Virus record (IMG/VR): IMGVR_UViG_3300017782_004332
Coordinates: 40,926-104,925 of that record
Origin: a virus
Length of the DNA stretch: 64,000 nt
Strand: one strand, 5' to 3'
Shown here: in pieces, positions 16,381 through 24,446 of the stretch
How positions within the stretch are numbered: the stretch's first letter is position 1
How the letters are laid out: each line of letters begins with the position of its first letter
Translations under genes and position numbers: made by a program
Notes under the pieces: model-generated
The model's database searches: none
Told to the model about the DNA's origin: nothing
The model's input: the letters and a program-made list of their open reading frames with translations, nothing else

Positions 16381-16815
16381 ATGCCAGTTAGATCATTTGC
16401 ATGTGAAGAATGCGAGATGGAATGGGATCAACTCGTTGGTATAAATGAGACCATTGATGTTTGTCCGAACTGTGGTTCTAGTAAAGTAGAAAAACAAATC
16501 ACAGGAGCACCTGTTCTTAGAAAGGGTGAAGAATCTTGGAATGCAAGAAAAGGTAAATGGGAAACTTCTAAAGCAGTAACTGATAGACATTCTACACAGA
16601 TGGATGTCGGGTATAGACCAATTGAAGAATCTAGAGTAAAAGAATTTGATAATGTTTATCCAACTGCCGTATATGGTGAATATGAAGATAGAGTAAGTGT
16701 ATTACAAAAAGTTGATTACGATCCTAAAGAAATTAAAGATAAAACAAAAGAGTGGGAAAAGAAAATGGAAGGAAAGGGAGCGACTGTTGGTGTTATTAAA
16801 CCTAAGTCAAAATAA
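16381..16815 (+). CDS. FmdB-like zinc-ribbon protein
   Basis: A 144-residue protein. The N-terminal 40 residues form a zinc ribbon of the FmdB/CxxC type (CEECEMEW then CPNCGSSKV, followed by EKQITGAP). The rest is charged and lacks a known domain. FmdB-like ribbons are thought to be regulatory or structural. It is common in T4-like marine phages as an unassigned protein. It lies 5 nt before the HEXXH gene. Confidence 0.7.
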   Translation: MPVRSFACEECEMEWDQLVGINETIDVCPNCGSSKVEKQITGAPVLRKGEESWNARKGKWETSKAVTDRHSTQMDVGYRPIEESRVKEFDNVYPTAVYGEYEDRVSVLQKVDYDPKEIKDKTKEWEKKMEGKGATVGVIKPKSK

Positions 16816-16820
16816 CTGCC

Positions 16821-17525
16821 ATGTATCTTTCAGAAATCCAACAACCGATTAGTCGAGAAGAAATTGAAATTGCACTAGAACCATTTCTTATATTTTTAAG
16901 TAGTGGTGATCAACCTCTTAAAAGAAAACACATTGCTAAAAAATTAGAACAAACACTAAAACAATTTGGTGTTGATACTGTAAAAGTTATCGCAAGTAAA
17001 AATGTAGATAGTGGCGACATGAATATGAACGCCGCATATGACCCGTATGATGACGAAGATGGGTTTGATCCTTTTACTATTGATTTAATTTTTAGTGAAC
17101 AAGATACAGAACTAGAGTTTACTAAAGAAGGAATAGTAAACATTAAAGATAGAATAATTGATGCATTAGAACATGAAATGATTCATATGCGTCAATATAG
17201 ATCAAGAAGGTTTGTTCGTCAACGTGAGTATAAGACAAAAGATAAAGAACCTGATGTTAAACGTGCTAAGGAATATCTTGGCAACGATGACGAGATTGAA
17301 GCATTTGCAAAAAATATTTCAACAGAACTTTTAAGAAAAAGAAATAAAGAAGATGCAATGAATCTTTTACGTAGTGTAAAAGACACTGCCGGTTTAAAAG
17401 ACGAACTAGGTTATCTTCTTTCACCTAACCTGTTAGGTTACCTTGCAGTGTGGGGATTTAATACATCACATCCTGTGATAAAAAAAATGTTAAAAAAAGT
17501 ATACAATAACATAGAAAACAGTTGA
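16821..17525 (+). CDS. HEXXH-motif protein, putative metallopeptidase
   Basis: A 234-residue protein with an HEMIH motif (His118, Glu119, His122) followed about 45 residues later by DDEIEAFAKNI, where an acidic residue could be the third zinc ligand, as in gluzincins. The N-terminal 110 residues contain an acidic stretch (YDPYDDEDGFDP). Zinc peptidase activity is plausible but unproven. The gene ends inside the -35 region of the tRNA-Leu promoter. Confidence 0.6.
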   Translation: MYLSEIQQPISREEIEIALEPFLIFLSSGDQPLKRKHIAKKLEQTLKQFGVDTVKVIASKNVDSGDMNMNAAYDPYDDEDGFDPFTIDLIFSEQDTELEFTKEGIVNIKDRIIDALEHEMIHMRQYRSRRFVRQREYKTKDKEPDVKRAKEYLGNDDEIEAFAKNISTELLRKRNKEDAMNLLRSVKDTAGLKDELGYLLSPNLLGYLAVWGFNTSHPVIKKMLKKVYNNIENS

Positions 17526-17550
17526 CAAAGTTACCATTCGGTAGTATTAT
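17522..17550 (+). promoter_or_regulatory. Sigma70 promoter TTGACA-17-TATTAT of the tRNA cluster
   Basis: -35 at 17522-17527 and -10 at 17545-17550, 20 nt upstream of tRNA-Leu. It probably drives tRNA-Leu, tRNA-Trp and the small genes behind them. Confidence 0.8.
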
Positions 17551-17570
17551 AAGGTATAGTTAGAAACACA

Positions 17571-17656
17571 GCGGGCGTGGTGGAATAGGTAGACACACAA
17601 GACTTAAAATCTTGAGACCACAGGTCGTGCGAGTTCGAGTCTCGCCGCCCGCACCA
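17571..17656 (+). tRNA. tRNA-Leu (anticodon TAA)
   Basis: Acceptor GCGGGCG/CGCCCGC, anticodon arm CAAGA-CTTAAAA-TCTTG with TAA, a long class II variable arm (AGACCACAGGTCGT region), T-arm with TTCGAGT, and encoded CCA. It reads UUA. About 100 nt of non-coding sequence with short stems (GTGGCC/GGCCAC at 17725-17750) separates it from the next tRNA. Confidence 0.95.
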
Positions 17657-17756
17657 AAAGAGGAATGAGTATAAACATGGTTAAGCCTGTAACCTCTATA
17701 AAATTAAGACACAGGTAGGAAACGGTGGCCGCCTTCATAGAAAGGGCCACGCCTAA

Positions 17757-17830
17757 GCCGGGATGGTGTAGTGGCAACATGATGGTCTCCAAAACCACAG
17801 ACTGAGGTTCGATTCCTTGTTCCGGTGCCA
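17757..17830 (+). tRNA. tRNA-Trp (anticodon CCA)
   Basis: The acceptor GCCGGGA pairs with TTCCGGT (two G-T wobbles), the anticodon loop CTCCAAA carries CCA, and CCA is encoded at the 3' end. The T-stem uses wobble pairs, so it is slightly weak but intact. Confidence 0.9.
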
Positions 17831-17846
17831 ATTAATAGGATTATAT

Positions 17847-18017
17847 ATGTGGGAAATATGGTGCAAAGCAATAGGAGAAAAAGCATATGAAGATAACAAT
17901 CGCTCTGACAGAGTTGCAATTATACGCAGTTGCTGGGTGTTGCTACACATTCTTACTTGCCTTGCTATTATCTTAAATGCAATAGCAAATCACGGCTGGG
18001 GATTATTAGGCCTATAA
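17847..18017 (+). CDS. Small single-span membrane protein
   Basis: A 56-residue protein with a charged N-terminal half and one transmembrane helix (about 27-50). The start at ATG 17847 has an ATAGGA site; the same frame continues upstream into the tRNA, which cannot be coding. Located among tRNAs; function unknown. Confidence 0.55.
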   Translation: MWEIWCKAIGEKAYEDNNRSDRVAIIRSCWVLLHILTCLAIILNAIANHGWGLLGL

Positions 18018-18030
18018 CAAGGAGATAAAG

Positions 18031-18189
18031 ATGAAAAGCACAAAAAGTGAAGCAGACCAAAAAGCAATTGATGAATGGTTAGCAAAAGGAAATAAGATTA
18101 CTGTCTATCCTAAGTTTCAACGTACTGCTAATACTGATGTAAAATATGCGTGGGGACGAAAGAAGAAGAAGAAAGAAGAAAAGAAATAA
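18031..18189 (+). CDS. Very small basic protein
   Basis: A 52-residue protein with ATG 18031 behind a strong AAGGAG site. WLAKGNKITVYPKFQR in the middle and a Lys/Glu-only tail resemble a tiny gene seen beside tRNAs in marine T4-like phages. Function unknown. Confidence 0.55.
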   Translation: MKSTKSEADQKAIDEWLAKGNKITVYPKFQRTANTDVKYAWGRKKKKKEEKK

Positions 18190-18195
18190 TATAGT

Positions 18196-18271
18196 AGGCC
18201 TGTAGTTCAGTGGTTAGAACCAACCGCTCATAACGGTTTTGTCGTCGGTTCGAATCCGGCCGGGCCTACCA
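18196..18271 (+). tRNA. tRNA with CAT anticodon (Met or Ile2)
   Basis: Acceptor AGGCCTG/CGGGCCT, anticodon arm AACCG-CTCATAA-CGGTT, T-arm GTCGG-TTCGAAT-CCGGC, encoded CCA. It is not an initiator by its anticodon stem, which lacks the three G-C pairs. It may be elongator Met or a lysidine-modified Ile tRNA; sequence alone does not decide. The D-arm reads TAGTTCAG where most bacterial tRNAs have TAGCTCAG. Confidence 0.92.
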
Positions 18272-18293
18272 ACTTACTTGAAAGGTAAAGATA

Positions 18294-18530
18294 TTGGGAA
18301 GAGTTTTTATTGAAGAAGCAATGCAAAGAACAGGCATTAATAGAACGGATCTAGTCGGAGTGCTTACATACTTAATTAGAACTAAACAAGCAACCAGCCA
18401 AGGCGATGCAATAAACAAACTTGAATCAGGAGAGTTTGACGGTGTTAACTTAAAAGAAAAATTAATTGAATACTATCAAGTTAAACTATCTGATTTAGAA
18501 GATAATGAAGAAGAGGTTGACAAAACTTAA
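18294..18530 (+). CDS. Small hypothetical helical protein
   Basis: A 78-residue acidic, mostly helical protein starting with TTG behind AAAGG. It may contain a small helix-turn-helix-like core (GINRTDLVGVLTYLIRTKQ) but this is not certain. The next promoter lies inside its 3' end. Confidence 0.5.
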   Translation: MGRVFIEEAMQRTGINRTDLVGVLTYLIRTKQATSQGDAINKLESGEFDGVNLKEKLIEYYQVKLSDLEDNEEEVDKT

Positions 18531-18544
18531 ATTGATGCTATTAT
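18517..18544 (+). promoter_or_regulatory. Sigma70 promoter TTGACA-16-TATTAT
   Basis: -35 at 18517-18522, -10 at 18539-18544, for the small-gene cluster starting at 18569. Confidence 0.7.
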
Positions 18545-18568
18545 ATATTAATAATAGAGGAGTAGAAA

Positions 18569-18739
18569 ATGTCAACATTAAACGAACAAGCAGAGACCCT
18601 AGCACGTATGTCAACAGATGAACGTGATAATTTTGTAGAAAGCATTGTAACTAGATATCCTAATCTAGCAGACGAACTAATGAGTTCGATCGGATATGCA
18701 CTACTAGAACAAGACATAGGAGAAGACAATGAAATTTGA
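18569..18739 (+). CDS. Very small acidic protein
   Basis: A 56-residue helical acidic protein with ATG 18569 behind GAGGAG and a dedicated sigma70 promoter. It overlaps the next gene by 11 nt. Function unknown, probably early. Confidence 0.6.
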   Translation: MSTLNEQAETLARMSTDERDNFVESIVTRYPNLADELMSSIGYALLEQDIGEDNEI

Positions 18740-19013
18740 TGAAATAAAATTTAAAGAAACTGATGTTCCTAACGGCATTCAAGCAATGTTGAACTTTGGT
18801 GTTTATGACCTGAGTATAGTACAGAGTGACTTCTCTTATGGTGGTAAGCAAGGTCTATATGAGATCGCAGTGTTTGAAGGCAATGATCAAAAAGAATTAG
18901 CGGGTATTACTGAAAAAGGTGATACAGTTAAAGGCTTCTTAACTGAAGGCGAAGTAGAAGCAATTATTAAAAAAATGCATCTAGTGACTGGTACGGATCC
19001 AGCAAATGGGTGA
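18729..19013 (+). CDS. Small hypothetical protein
   Basis: A 94-residue soluble protein with an alternating beta pattern (YDLSIVQSDFSYGGKQGLYEIAVFE in outline) and a helical end. It overlaps both neighbours by a few bases, so it is translated as part of the 18569-19197 cluster. No family recognised. Confidence 0.55.
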   Translation: MKFDEIKFKETDVPNGIQAMLNFGVYDLSIVQSDFSYGGKQGLYEIAVFEGNDQKELAGITEKGDTVKGFLTEGEVEAIIKKMHLVTGTDPANG

Positions 19014-19197
19014 GTATCCTAAAAAAACTGGTCCAAACAGTTGGATAGTACAAGTTCGCGAGAACGGTAAAACGAAAGAACTTTACCTAGAATTTCCTGA
19101 AGGTTGTATTGATCAAGTTGGTTGGGACATCGGAGACACGCTTATGTGGGAAGAATTAAGCAACGGTGATTGGTCATTAACAAAGAAGGTTGAATAA
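19006..19197 (+). CDS. Small AbrB/SpoVT-like beta protein
   Basis: A 63-residue protein with VGWDIGDTLMWEEL and a closing WSLTKK. The pattern of a D-x-G-D turn after a Leu/Phe-Pro strand resembles swapped-hairpin AbrB-type domains and a small protein common in T4-like phages. DNA binding is possible but not shown. Its stop region contains the next promoter box. Confidence 0.5.
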   Translation: MGEYPKKTGPNSWIVQVRENGKTKELYLEFPEGCIDQVGWDIGDTLMWEELSNGDWSLTKKVE

Positions 19198-19200
19198 ATA
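19195..19200 (+). promoter_or_regulatory. Late-type promoter box (leaderless geometry)
   Basis: TAAATA, then 5 nt (TCTAT), then the ATG at 19206, without a ribosome binding site. Confidence 0.55.
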
Positions 19201-19205
19201 TCTAT

Positions 19206-19448
19206 ATGAAACTAGTATTTAAAACACCATCAGGCCCTGTCGAAGCACAAGGTGAATTTACAAAAAGATACAAGGTTGTATCTAATAATTCTACTAGTGC
19301 ATCAGACATTACACAGTTCTGGACTTGGTTGAAATACGAGTTACCACACTTAGATCAAAATAAAACCCAACGTGTGTTTGGAGCATCTTTGTTAGATTTT
19401 AACAAGATAAATGCACAATGGAAAGATAAATTCACTTTTGAGTCATAA
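19206..19448 (+). CDS. Small hypothetical protein, probably leaderless
   Basis: An 80-residue soluble protein with FKTPSGPVEAQGEF at the start and a Trp-rich helix (ITQFWTWLKYELP). The start follows a TAAATA box by 5 nt. No family recognised. The 74 nt behind it hold no clear signal. Confidence 0.55.
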   Translation: MKLVFKTPSGPVEAQGEFTKRYKVVSNNSTSASDITQFWTWLKYELPHLDQNKTQRVFGASLLDFNKINAQWKDKFTFES

Positions 19449-19522
19449 ACCACATTCGAACCGGTTGCTTTTCTTCACAAAGATATATATAATTTGTAAA
19501 GTATATTCAATGGAGATTATTA

Positions 19523-20797
19523 ATGGCATTACCAAAAGGCCCTAGAAAAAAGAAACCTATAGTTAGACGCACCAAAGGTAACGAACCATCGTACGATGGT
19601 GTTGAACAACTAACTGGTAAAGCATACGGTAGTTTTAGATCGGCATGCCAGGACCATTATCGTATGGAATTTAAAACTTCAGATTACAAACAATGGACTA
19701 TAGATTATCTAGAGAATATTGAATACGGAAAATACAAAGACGTTATTAGTATTGTAAAAAAGAATCCAGATAATAATTTTAGTTCGACACTTGGCGGTCT
19801 TTGTAGAATGCGTTTAAAGGGTGTTGCTGATTACAACGAAGAGTATGATACCTATTGGCAGTCATTGCCTGGTACTAGTGGTTTTGTAAAACCAATGAGT
19901 GCGTTTATTCAACGACAGATAGAAGAATTAAAAGAAAAAGGCAATGCCATTGTTGAAATTAAGCAACAAGAAAAAAAGAAAGAAGAAGAAAAGCCAAAAA
20001 AATATATTCCAACTATACAAGAAAGAATACAAATGGCAATCCCAGCAATGACTGATCAATTTGAAGATGCTATTGACGAGTTTGCAATGCAAAGCAGATT
20101 AGACTTTAAAGATATTAAACCTTTAACAATATTCCGTCAGCGTGATGTTAAACAACCACATGCAAAGATTATTGCAGAAATATACGAACCTGCACTAGCA
20201 GAAATGCGAGAACTGTTAAATCCGCCTGTATTAAAAACAGAACATGATAAAGATTTTCATCAACAATTAAAAGATGGTTATTCACATTACGATAAAAAAC
20301 AAATTAAAAAGTTATATGAATTTTATTCTTCAATAATTACTGCCTGTGATGGTATCATTGCAGAACGTAAGGCTAGCCGTAAACCACGTAAATTGAGTGT
20401 TAAGGCCCCAGAAAAAGTAGTAGCCAAATTGAAATATAAAGTTAGTGACGCAACATATGGAGCAAGTATCGAACCACATAAATTCATTATGGCAAATATG
20501 TTGGTAATTTTTAATTGCAAAAATAGGAAATTGGGCGTATACTATACTAATAATGAAGATCCATTGGGCCAAAAAAGAGACGGTACTGGTCTTTATTTGA
20601 AAGGACAAACTATCCAACGATTTGATGAAAAGACATCGGTATGGAAAGTGTTACGTAAACCACAAATACAACTTGAGGAAATGCGTAATTTAAATACAAG
20701 ACGTAAATTTGAAAACTGGTGGAGTACTGTTAAAACTACTGAGACTAAGATGAATGGCAGAATTAACCCAGAAACAATATTGATAGGAGTATATTGA
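19523..20797 (+). CDS. Conserved T4-like marine phage protein, unknown function
   Basis: A 424-residue basic protein. It begins with a Lys/Arg/Pro-rich stretch, then [16 protein letters not shown], a Lys/Glu coiled-coil segment near 140-165, and a helical region ending in [16 protein letters not shown]. Similar proteins occur in cyanophage-type genomes, where they are unassigned. The Lys-rich ends suggest nucleic acid contact. Its stop overlaps the clpP start (TGATGA), so the two are coupled. Confidence 0.6.
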   Translation: MALPKGPRKKKPIVRRTKGNEPSYDGVEQLTGKAYGSFRSACQDHYRMEFKTSDYKQWTIDYLENIEYGKYKDVISIVKKNPDNNFSSTLGGLCRMRLKGVADYNEEYDTYWQSLPGTSGFVKPMSAFIQRQIEELKEKGNAIVEIKQQEKKKEEEKPKKYIPTIQERIQMAIPAMTDQFEDAIDEFAMQSRLDFKDIKPLTIFRQRDVKQPHAKIIAEIYEPALAEMRELLNPPVLKTEHDKDFHQQLKDGYSHYDKKQIKKLYEFYSSIITACDGIIAERKASRKPRKLSVKAPEKVVAKLKYKVSDATYGASIEPHKFIMANMLVIFNCKNRKLGVYYTNNEDPLGQKRDGTGLYLKGQTIQRFDEKTSVWKVLRKPQIQLEEMRNLNTRRKFENWWSTVKTTETKMNGRINPETILIGVY

Positions 20798-21390
20798 TGA
20801 GTAACCTAGTACCTATGGTGGTTGAAAAATCACATGACGGAGAAAGAGCCTATGACATTTTTAGTCGTTTGCTTAAAGATCGTATCGTTTTTTTAAACGG
20901 TCCGGTGCATGACGGTGTAGCACATAGTTTAACTGCACAACTAATTTTATTAGAATCAGATAGTGGAACAAAACCGATCCACTTTTATATTAATTCACCG
21001 GGTGGTGTAGTAAGCAGTGGTATGGCAATTTATGATACAATGCAATATATCAAGTCTCCTGTTTATACATATGTTATGGGTCAAGCGGCATCAATGGGAT
21101 CTTTACTTGCTCAGGCAGGTGATCCAGGACACAGGTATATGTTGCCACATGCAAGACACATGATTCACCAACCAAGCGGTGGTGCTAGTGGTCAAGCAAC
21201 TGATATTCAAATTCATGCAGAAGAAATTATCAAACTTAAAAAAGAATTAACAGAAATATATGTTAAGCATAATTCAAAAGAAAAAACATTTGATGATTTA
21301 AGTAATGATATGGAACGTGATAAGTTTATGACTGCCTCAGAAGCACTTGAATACGGACTTATTGATGAAATCTTTGAAAGGAGAGACTGA
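20797..21390 (+). CDS. clpP: ATP-dependent Clp protease proteolytic subunit
   Basis: A 197-residue canonical Clp[14 protein letters not shown], Ser99 in [10 protein letters not shown], His124 in [12 protein letters not shown] and Asp175 in MERDKFMTA. ClpP forms a double seven-membered ring that degrades proteins fed by a Clp ATPase. The family-typical HxPhiQP[L/S]GG and Q-A-T-D-I-x-I-x-A-E-E-I handle are intact. The ATG at 20797 (site AGGAG) is preferred to the in-frame TTG at 20794. With clpA at 53502 and a second ClpP-like protein at 15300, the virus could run its own ClpAP machine. Confidence 0.96.
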   Translation: MSNLVPMVVEKSHDGERAYDIFSRLLKDRIVFLNGPVHDGVAHSLTAQLILLESDSGTKPIHFYINSPGGVVSSGMAIYDTMQYIKSPVYTYVMGQAASMGSLLAQAGDPGHRYMLPHARHMIHQPSGGASGQATDIQIHAEEIIKLKKELTEIYVKHNSKEKTFDDLSNDMERDKFMTASEALEYGLIDEIFERRD

Positions 21391-21572
21391 TGAAAGACGG
21401 ACCTATGTTTGAACATATCAACAGAAGCACAGAAGGTATGATCAAAGCAGAATATATTACATACACTGTGAAGGACGGACAACTTATAAAGGAAACTTCT
21501 ATTAGACAGTTTCAAAAAAGTGGAGACTATCATGATAGTTTTCTAAGTGATCCATTGGTAGAGGTAAAATAA
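21390..21572 (+). CDS. Small hypothetical protein
   Basis: A 60-residue polar protein whose ATG overlaps the clpP stop by one base and whose end overlaps the next start. It could be a Clp accessory by position, but nothing in its sequence supports that. Confidence 0.5.
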   Translation: MKDGPMFEHINRSTEGMIKAEYITYTVKDGQLIKETSIRQFQKSGDYHDSFLSDPLVEVK

Positions 21573-21733
21573 TGGAACCAGTAGATCCTAGCAAGAAACA
21601 TTTTTATATTAGTTTAGTAAAGAGTGCGTTACGTATCCTAGGATGTGTAGCAGTTTTGTTAGGTGGAGGTATTATATACCTAGCAAGTGCATTTTTACTT
21701 GCTGAACTGTTGGGTATTGCAGAGGAATTGTAA
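21572..21733 (+). CDS. Very small membrane protein
   Basis: A 53-residue protein with one long hydrophobic helix (about 18-48, with GCVAVLLGGGIIYLASAFLL). It is framed by one-base overlaps (TAATG) on both sides, which supports real translation. Function unknown. Confidence 0.6.
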   Translation: MEPVDPSKKHFYISLVKSALRILGCVAVLLGGGIIYLASAFLLAELLGIAEEL

Positions 21734-22842
21734 TGCCTGTAGCAACCTTTGATAAACCAATCGACAATATTAGGGTCTCGCAATTAGATATTAAGAAGGG
21801 AGAGTTTCCTGGTGACTGGGTCAAGGGCGGTCCTATACAAGATTTCAGCAGTATTGGTATCGACGATCGTGCTAGTAAGATATCGTTAACTGTTATCGAC
21901 GATACTGTTATTGTTGATACTGTGAAAACAAAAACATTACTAGGCGATATTGATTTTACAGGTAATGTAAATTTTAAAAAAAATGTATTTGTTGCTGGCA
22001 AACTCGAAGTTGACGAATTAATTACAAAGCAGTTAATGGCGGACGAACATACCGAAAGACAGTATGTTGAATTTAGCCACAAGAATAAACGCAAAACAAG
22101 TGTCGGAACAGGATTTATTTGGACACATCCTAAGCAATACACAAAGCAATTTGTATATCTAAATAAACCTGACAGATTTTACAGCACAGAACCATTAGAA
22201 TTACATAAAGATAAGTCATATATGATAGGACAACAAGATGTATTATCACAAAGTACACTTGGTGCTAGTGTAGTTAAAAGTAGTTTACAACAGGTAGGAC
22301 AACTTAAAAATCTTAAAGTAAGTGGACGAGTTGAAATTGGGGAATACATATTTTATGATCCTAATTTAGATAGAATAGGGTTTGGTACAGACAAGCCTGC
22401 AGGCGATCTTGCTATTCTTAATTTTGAATATGATACAAATTTTGTTATTGATGCTGATGAAGGACTTATTAAACTAGGTGCTTATAATAATAAAAGTGTT
22501 GGGTTAATTACAGATGACCAAGTACGATTAACTATTGATCCCAAAGGTAACTTAACCGTAGGACAAGAAGGTAACAATGATGCTGTTCATCACATTTACG
22601 GAAAAGTAGGAATTGGCATTAAAAACCCGCAACATAGTATGGATGTTGTTGGAAATATAAAGTTTCAAAACAGGGTGTTTACTGTTGCTGATCGCCCACC
22701 TTTAAAAGGTAGATGGAATAAAGGCGACACTGTGTGGAACAAAAATCCTAAAGAAGATGCACCAGTTGGATGGATTTGTACTGTTGGTGGAAACCCAGGA
22801 CAATGGAACAGTTTCGGTTTTATCGGCAAACCTAACAATTAA
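21733..22842 (+). CDS. Virion structural protein, fibre or baseplate type
   Basis: A 369-residue beta-rich protein. Segments such as LLGDIDFTGNVNFKKNVFVAG and KVGIGIKNPQHSMDVVGNIKF are typical of phage fibre and neck/baseplate structural proteins. The C terminus (PVGWICTVGGNPGQWNSFG) is a common tip motif in these proteins. It is likely part of the tail or its fibres; the exact component is not identifiable. Confidence 0.7.
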   Translation: MPVATFDKPIDNIRVSQLDIKKGEFPGDWVKGGPIQDFSSIGIDDRASKISLTVIDDTVIVDTVKTKTLLGDIDFTGNVNFKKNVFVAGKLEVDELITKQLMADEHTERQYVEFSHKNKRKTSVGTGFIWTHPKQYTKQFVYLNKPDRFYSTEPLELHKDKSYMIGQQDVLSQSTLGASVVKSSLQQVGQLKNLKVSGRVEIGEYIFYDPNLDRIGFGTDKPAGDLAILNFEYDTNFVIDADEGLIKLGAYNNKSVGLITDDQVRLTIDPKGNLTVGQEGNNDAVHHIYGKVGIGIKNPQHSMDVVGNIKFQNRVFTVADRPPLKGRWNKGDTVWNKNPKEDAPVGWICTVGGNPGQWNSFGFIGKPNN

Positions 22843-22872
22843 CCATATACCTAATTTCTTAAATCAAAACAA

Positions 22873-22878
22873 TAAATA
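22873..22878 (+). promoter_or_regulatory. Late-type promoter box (leaderless geometry)
   Basis: AATAAATA with TAAATA followed by 5 nt (TTGGT) and the ATG at 22884. Confidence 0.55.
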
Positions 22879-22883
22879 TTGGT

Positions 22884-23222
22884 ATGAAGAACATTATTTT
22901 TTTAAAGAAAGAGATTCCTAATCGCATCAGGAAACAAGTAGAATATTGGAACCTGTTTGCGAAGTTAGCACCAATAGCATTTGTTGTTGGAGGGTTCTTT
23001 TTCTATGAGTTTAACTTTTGCTCGTTACAAACACTATTGTTTGTAGGCGCCGGGATGTTTACTGTCACGGCAGTTATTTGGTGGTTCTGGACTGTTAATA
23101 CTATTGGGTTTGTATCAGACAGAGTACATAAAGCAGAAGAAGGAATTCAAGATGTTCTATCAGATCTTAAAATAATAAAAGAACTTTTTCGAGAAATTAA
23201 AGACAACAATAACAAGAAGTAA
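22884..23222 (+). CDS. Two-span membrane protein
   Basis: A 112-residue protein: a basic N terminus, two transmembrane helices (about 28-45 and 50-72), and a charged helical tail with a likely coiled coil. Function unknown. The start directly follows a TAAATA-N5 box, and the next gene has the same arrangement. Confidence 0.6.
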   Translation: MKNIIFLKKEIPNRIRKQVEYWNLFAKLAPIAFVVGGFFFYEFNFCSLQTLLFVGAGMFTVTAVIWWFWTVNTIGFVSDRVHKAEEGIQDVLSDLKIIKELFREIKDNNNKK

Positions 23223-23225
23223 ATA
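23220..23225 (+). promoter_or_regulatory. Late-type promoter box (leaderless geometry)
   Basis: TAAATA overlaps the previous stop codon and is followed by 5 nt (ACACT) and the ATG at 23231. Confidence 0.55.
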
Positions 23226-23230
23226 ACACT

Positions 23231-23851
23231 ATGAGTGCTTATGTTACAGTTATTGGAAACGGTGAAAGCCGTAAGGGATTTGACTTATATACCTTAGAAT
23301 GGTTAGGTGAAACTGTTGGAACAAATGCAGTACACAGAGATTTTATTCCTGATAACCTTGTTTGCTGTGATCGACGTATGGTTAGCGAAGCCGTAAATAA
23401 CGATTATAAAAATCCGTTATACACTAGGAAAGATTGGCGTAAGAATTTTAGTTTTTGGCAGAATGTTAGAGAACTGCCAGCCTTACCATATAACGGAGAT
23501 AAAAGAATTGACGACCCGTTCCAATGGGGAAGTGGAGGACATGCACTCAATCTAGCATGTACTTTCAATCCTAACTTTGTAGTAATGATTGGTTTTGATT
23601 TGTATAGTTCGGATAAACTGTTTAATAATATATATAAAGATACAGAAAATTATAACACAAAAACCAAACATGCAACTGATCCTTCATATTGGATATATCA
23701 AACTGCTAAACTATTCGAGTTATATCCTAATATAAAGTTTCTTCAAATACAACCAGATGACTGGGAACCACCAGAAGAATGGGATCAATACGATAACTTT
23801 TTTATCGATAATTACGAAAACTTTAAAATATTGGTTGACAAACACAAATAA
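23231..23851 (+). CDS. MptE/CstI-like Rossmann-fold protein (putative glycosyl or pterin enzyme)
   Basis: A 206-residue protein starting with VTVIGNGESRKGFDL and later showing SGGHALNLACTFNPNFVVMIGFDLY. These two motifs (GNGxS near the start, SG...A...IGFDxY in the middle) characterise the DUF115/MptE and sialyltransferase-42-like group. Members use nucleotide-activated donors. The neighbours (glycosyltransferase, phosphomannomutase-like enzyme) favour a role in surface sugar or modified-base chemistry. The precise reaction cannot be told. Confidence 0.6.
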   Translation: MSAYVTVIGNGESRKGFDLYTLEWLGETVGTNAVHRDFIPDNLVCCDRRMVSEAVNNDYKNPLYTRKDWRKNFSFWQNVRELPALPYNGDKRIDDPFQWGSGGHALNLACTFNPNFVVMIGFDLYSSDKLFNNIYKDTENYNTKTKHATDPSYWIYQTAKLFELYPNIKFLQIQPDDWEPPEEWDQYDNFFIDNYENFKILVDKHK

Positions 23852-23863
23852 ATCTACTATAAT
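23835..23863 (+). promoter_or_regulatory. Consensus sigma70 promoter TTGACA-17-TATAAT
   Basis: -35 at 23835-23840 inside the end of the previous gene, -10 at 23858-23863. The -10 lies 6 nt before an ATG (23870) that opens a 32-codon frame ending just before queD. That frame is either a leader peptide or part of a 100-nt leader. Confidence 0.8.
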
Positions 23864-23969
23864 ATGTGTATGTTAAAAATATTTTGTAGTAACATAAGAC
23901 TGCATATATACAATACAGGACTTGGCGTCAACCCTTCTAACTCTGCCGCTGTTATTATAGGAGAATAAT

Positions 23970-24446
23970 ATGGCTTATTACAGCACAAAAACATACGGAC
24001 ACAACATTGGACTTTCAGCAGTGTTTAGACAACCAAATGCAGATCATTCACACTGTCATCTGCTTCACGGATATAGTTTGCAATTTAAATTTACATTTGG
24101 ATGTGCAGATCTTGACAATAAAAACTGGGCAGTAGACTTTGGCGGATTGAAACAAGTCAAAGCATGGCTTGAAGATAACTTCGACCATAAGACTTGTGTA
24201 GATATTAACGACCCGCACAAACAAGACTTTTATGATTTGCAAGACAAAGACTTGTGTGAAGTACGAGAGTTTGATGGTGTAGGTGCAGAGAAGTTTGCCT
24301 ACCATGCATACAATTTTGCAAACAATCTTGTTGAGAAAACGAGCAACGGACGTTGCTGGGTTGAATCTGTCGAGTGTGCAGAACACGGTGCCAATAGTGC
24401 AATCTATACACCCTTTGAATCTCAGAAGATGAGATTCGATGGCTAA
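23970..24446 (+). CDS. QueD / 6-pyruvoyl-tetrahydropterin synthase-like protein
   Basis: A 158-residue T-fold protein of the PTPS/QueD family: HSHCHLLHGYSLQF near the start, VDFGGLK, DNFDHKT in the middle, and the catalytic CAEHGANS near the end. QueD makes 6-carboxytetrahydropterin for queuosine and 7-deazaguanine synthesis. In typical members the zinc site includes an HGH pair; here it reads HGY, so one zinc ligand seems replaced. It may still bind zinc through nearby His residues or have a changed reaction. No queE, queC or DNA transglycosylase is visible in this window. It has a consensus promoter upstream and an AGGAG site. Confidence 0.82.
   Translation: MAYYSTKTYGHNIGLSAVFRQPNADHSHCHLLHGYSLQFKFTFGCADLDNKNWAVDFGGLKQVKAWLEDNFDHKTCVDINDPHKQDFYDLQDKDLCEVREFDGVGAEKFAYHAYNFANNLVEKTSNGRCWVESVECAEHGANSAIYTPFESQKMRFDG

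Noticed and set aside
17657-17756. A fifth tRNA between tRNA-Leu and tRNA-Trp
   Set aside because: Short stems exist (GTGGCC/GGCCAC), but no TTC-arm or anticodon arm of correct size can be drawn.
17817-17846. Start of the small membrane protein within the tRNA-Trp sequence
   Set aside because: The TTG lies inside a complete tRNA gene; the ATG at 17847 with its own site is sufficient.
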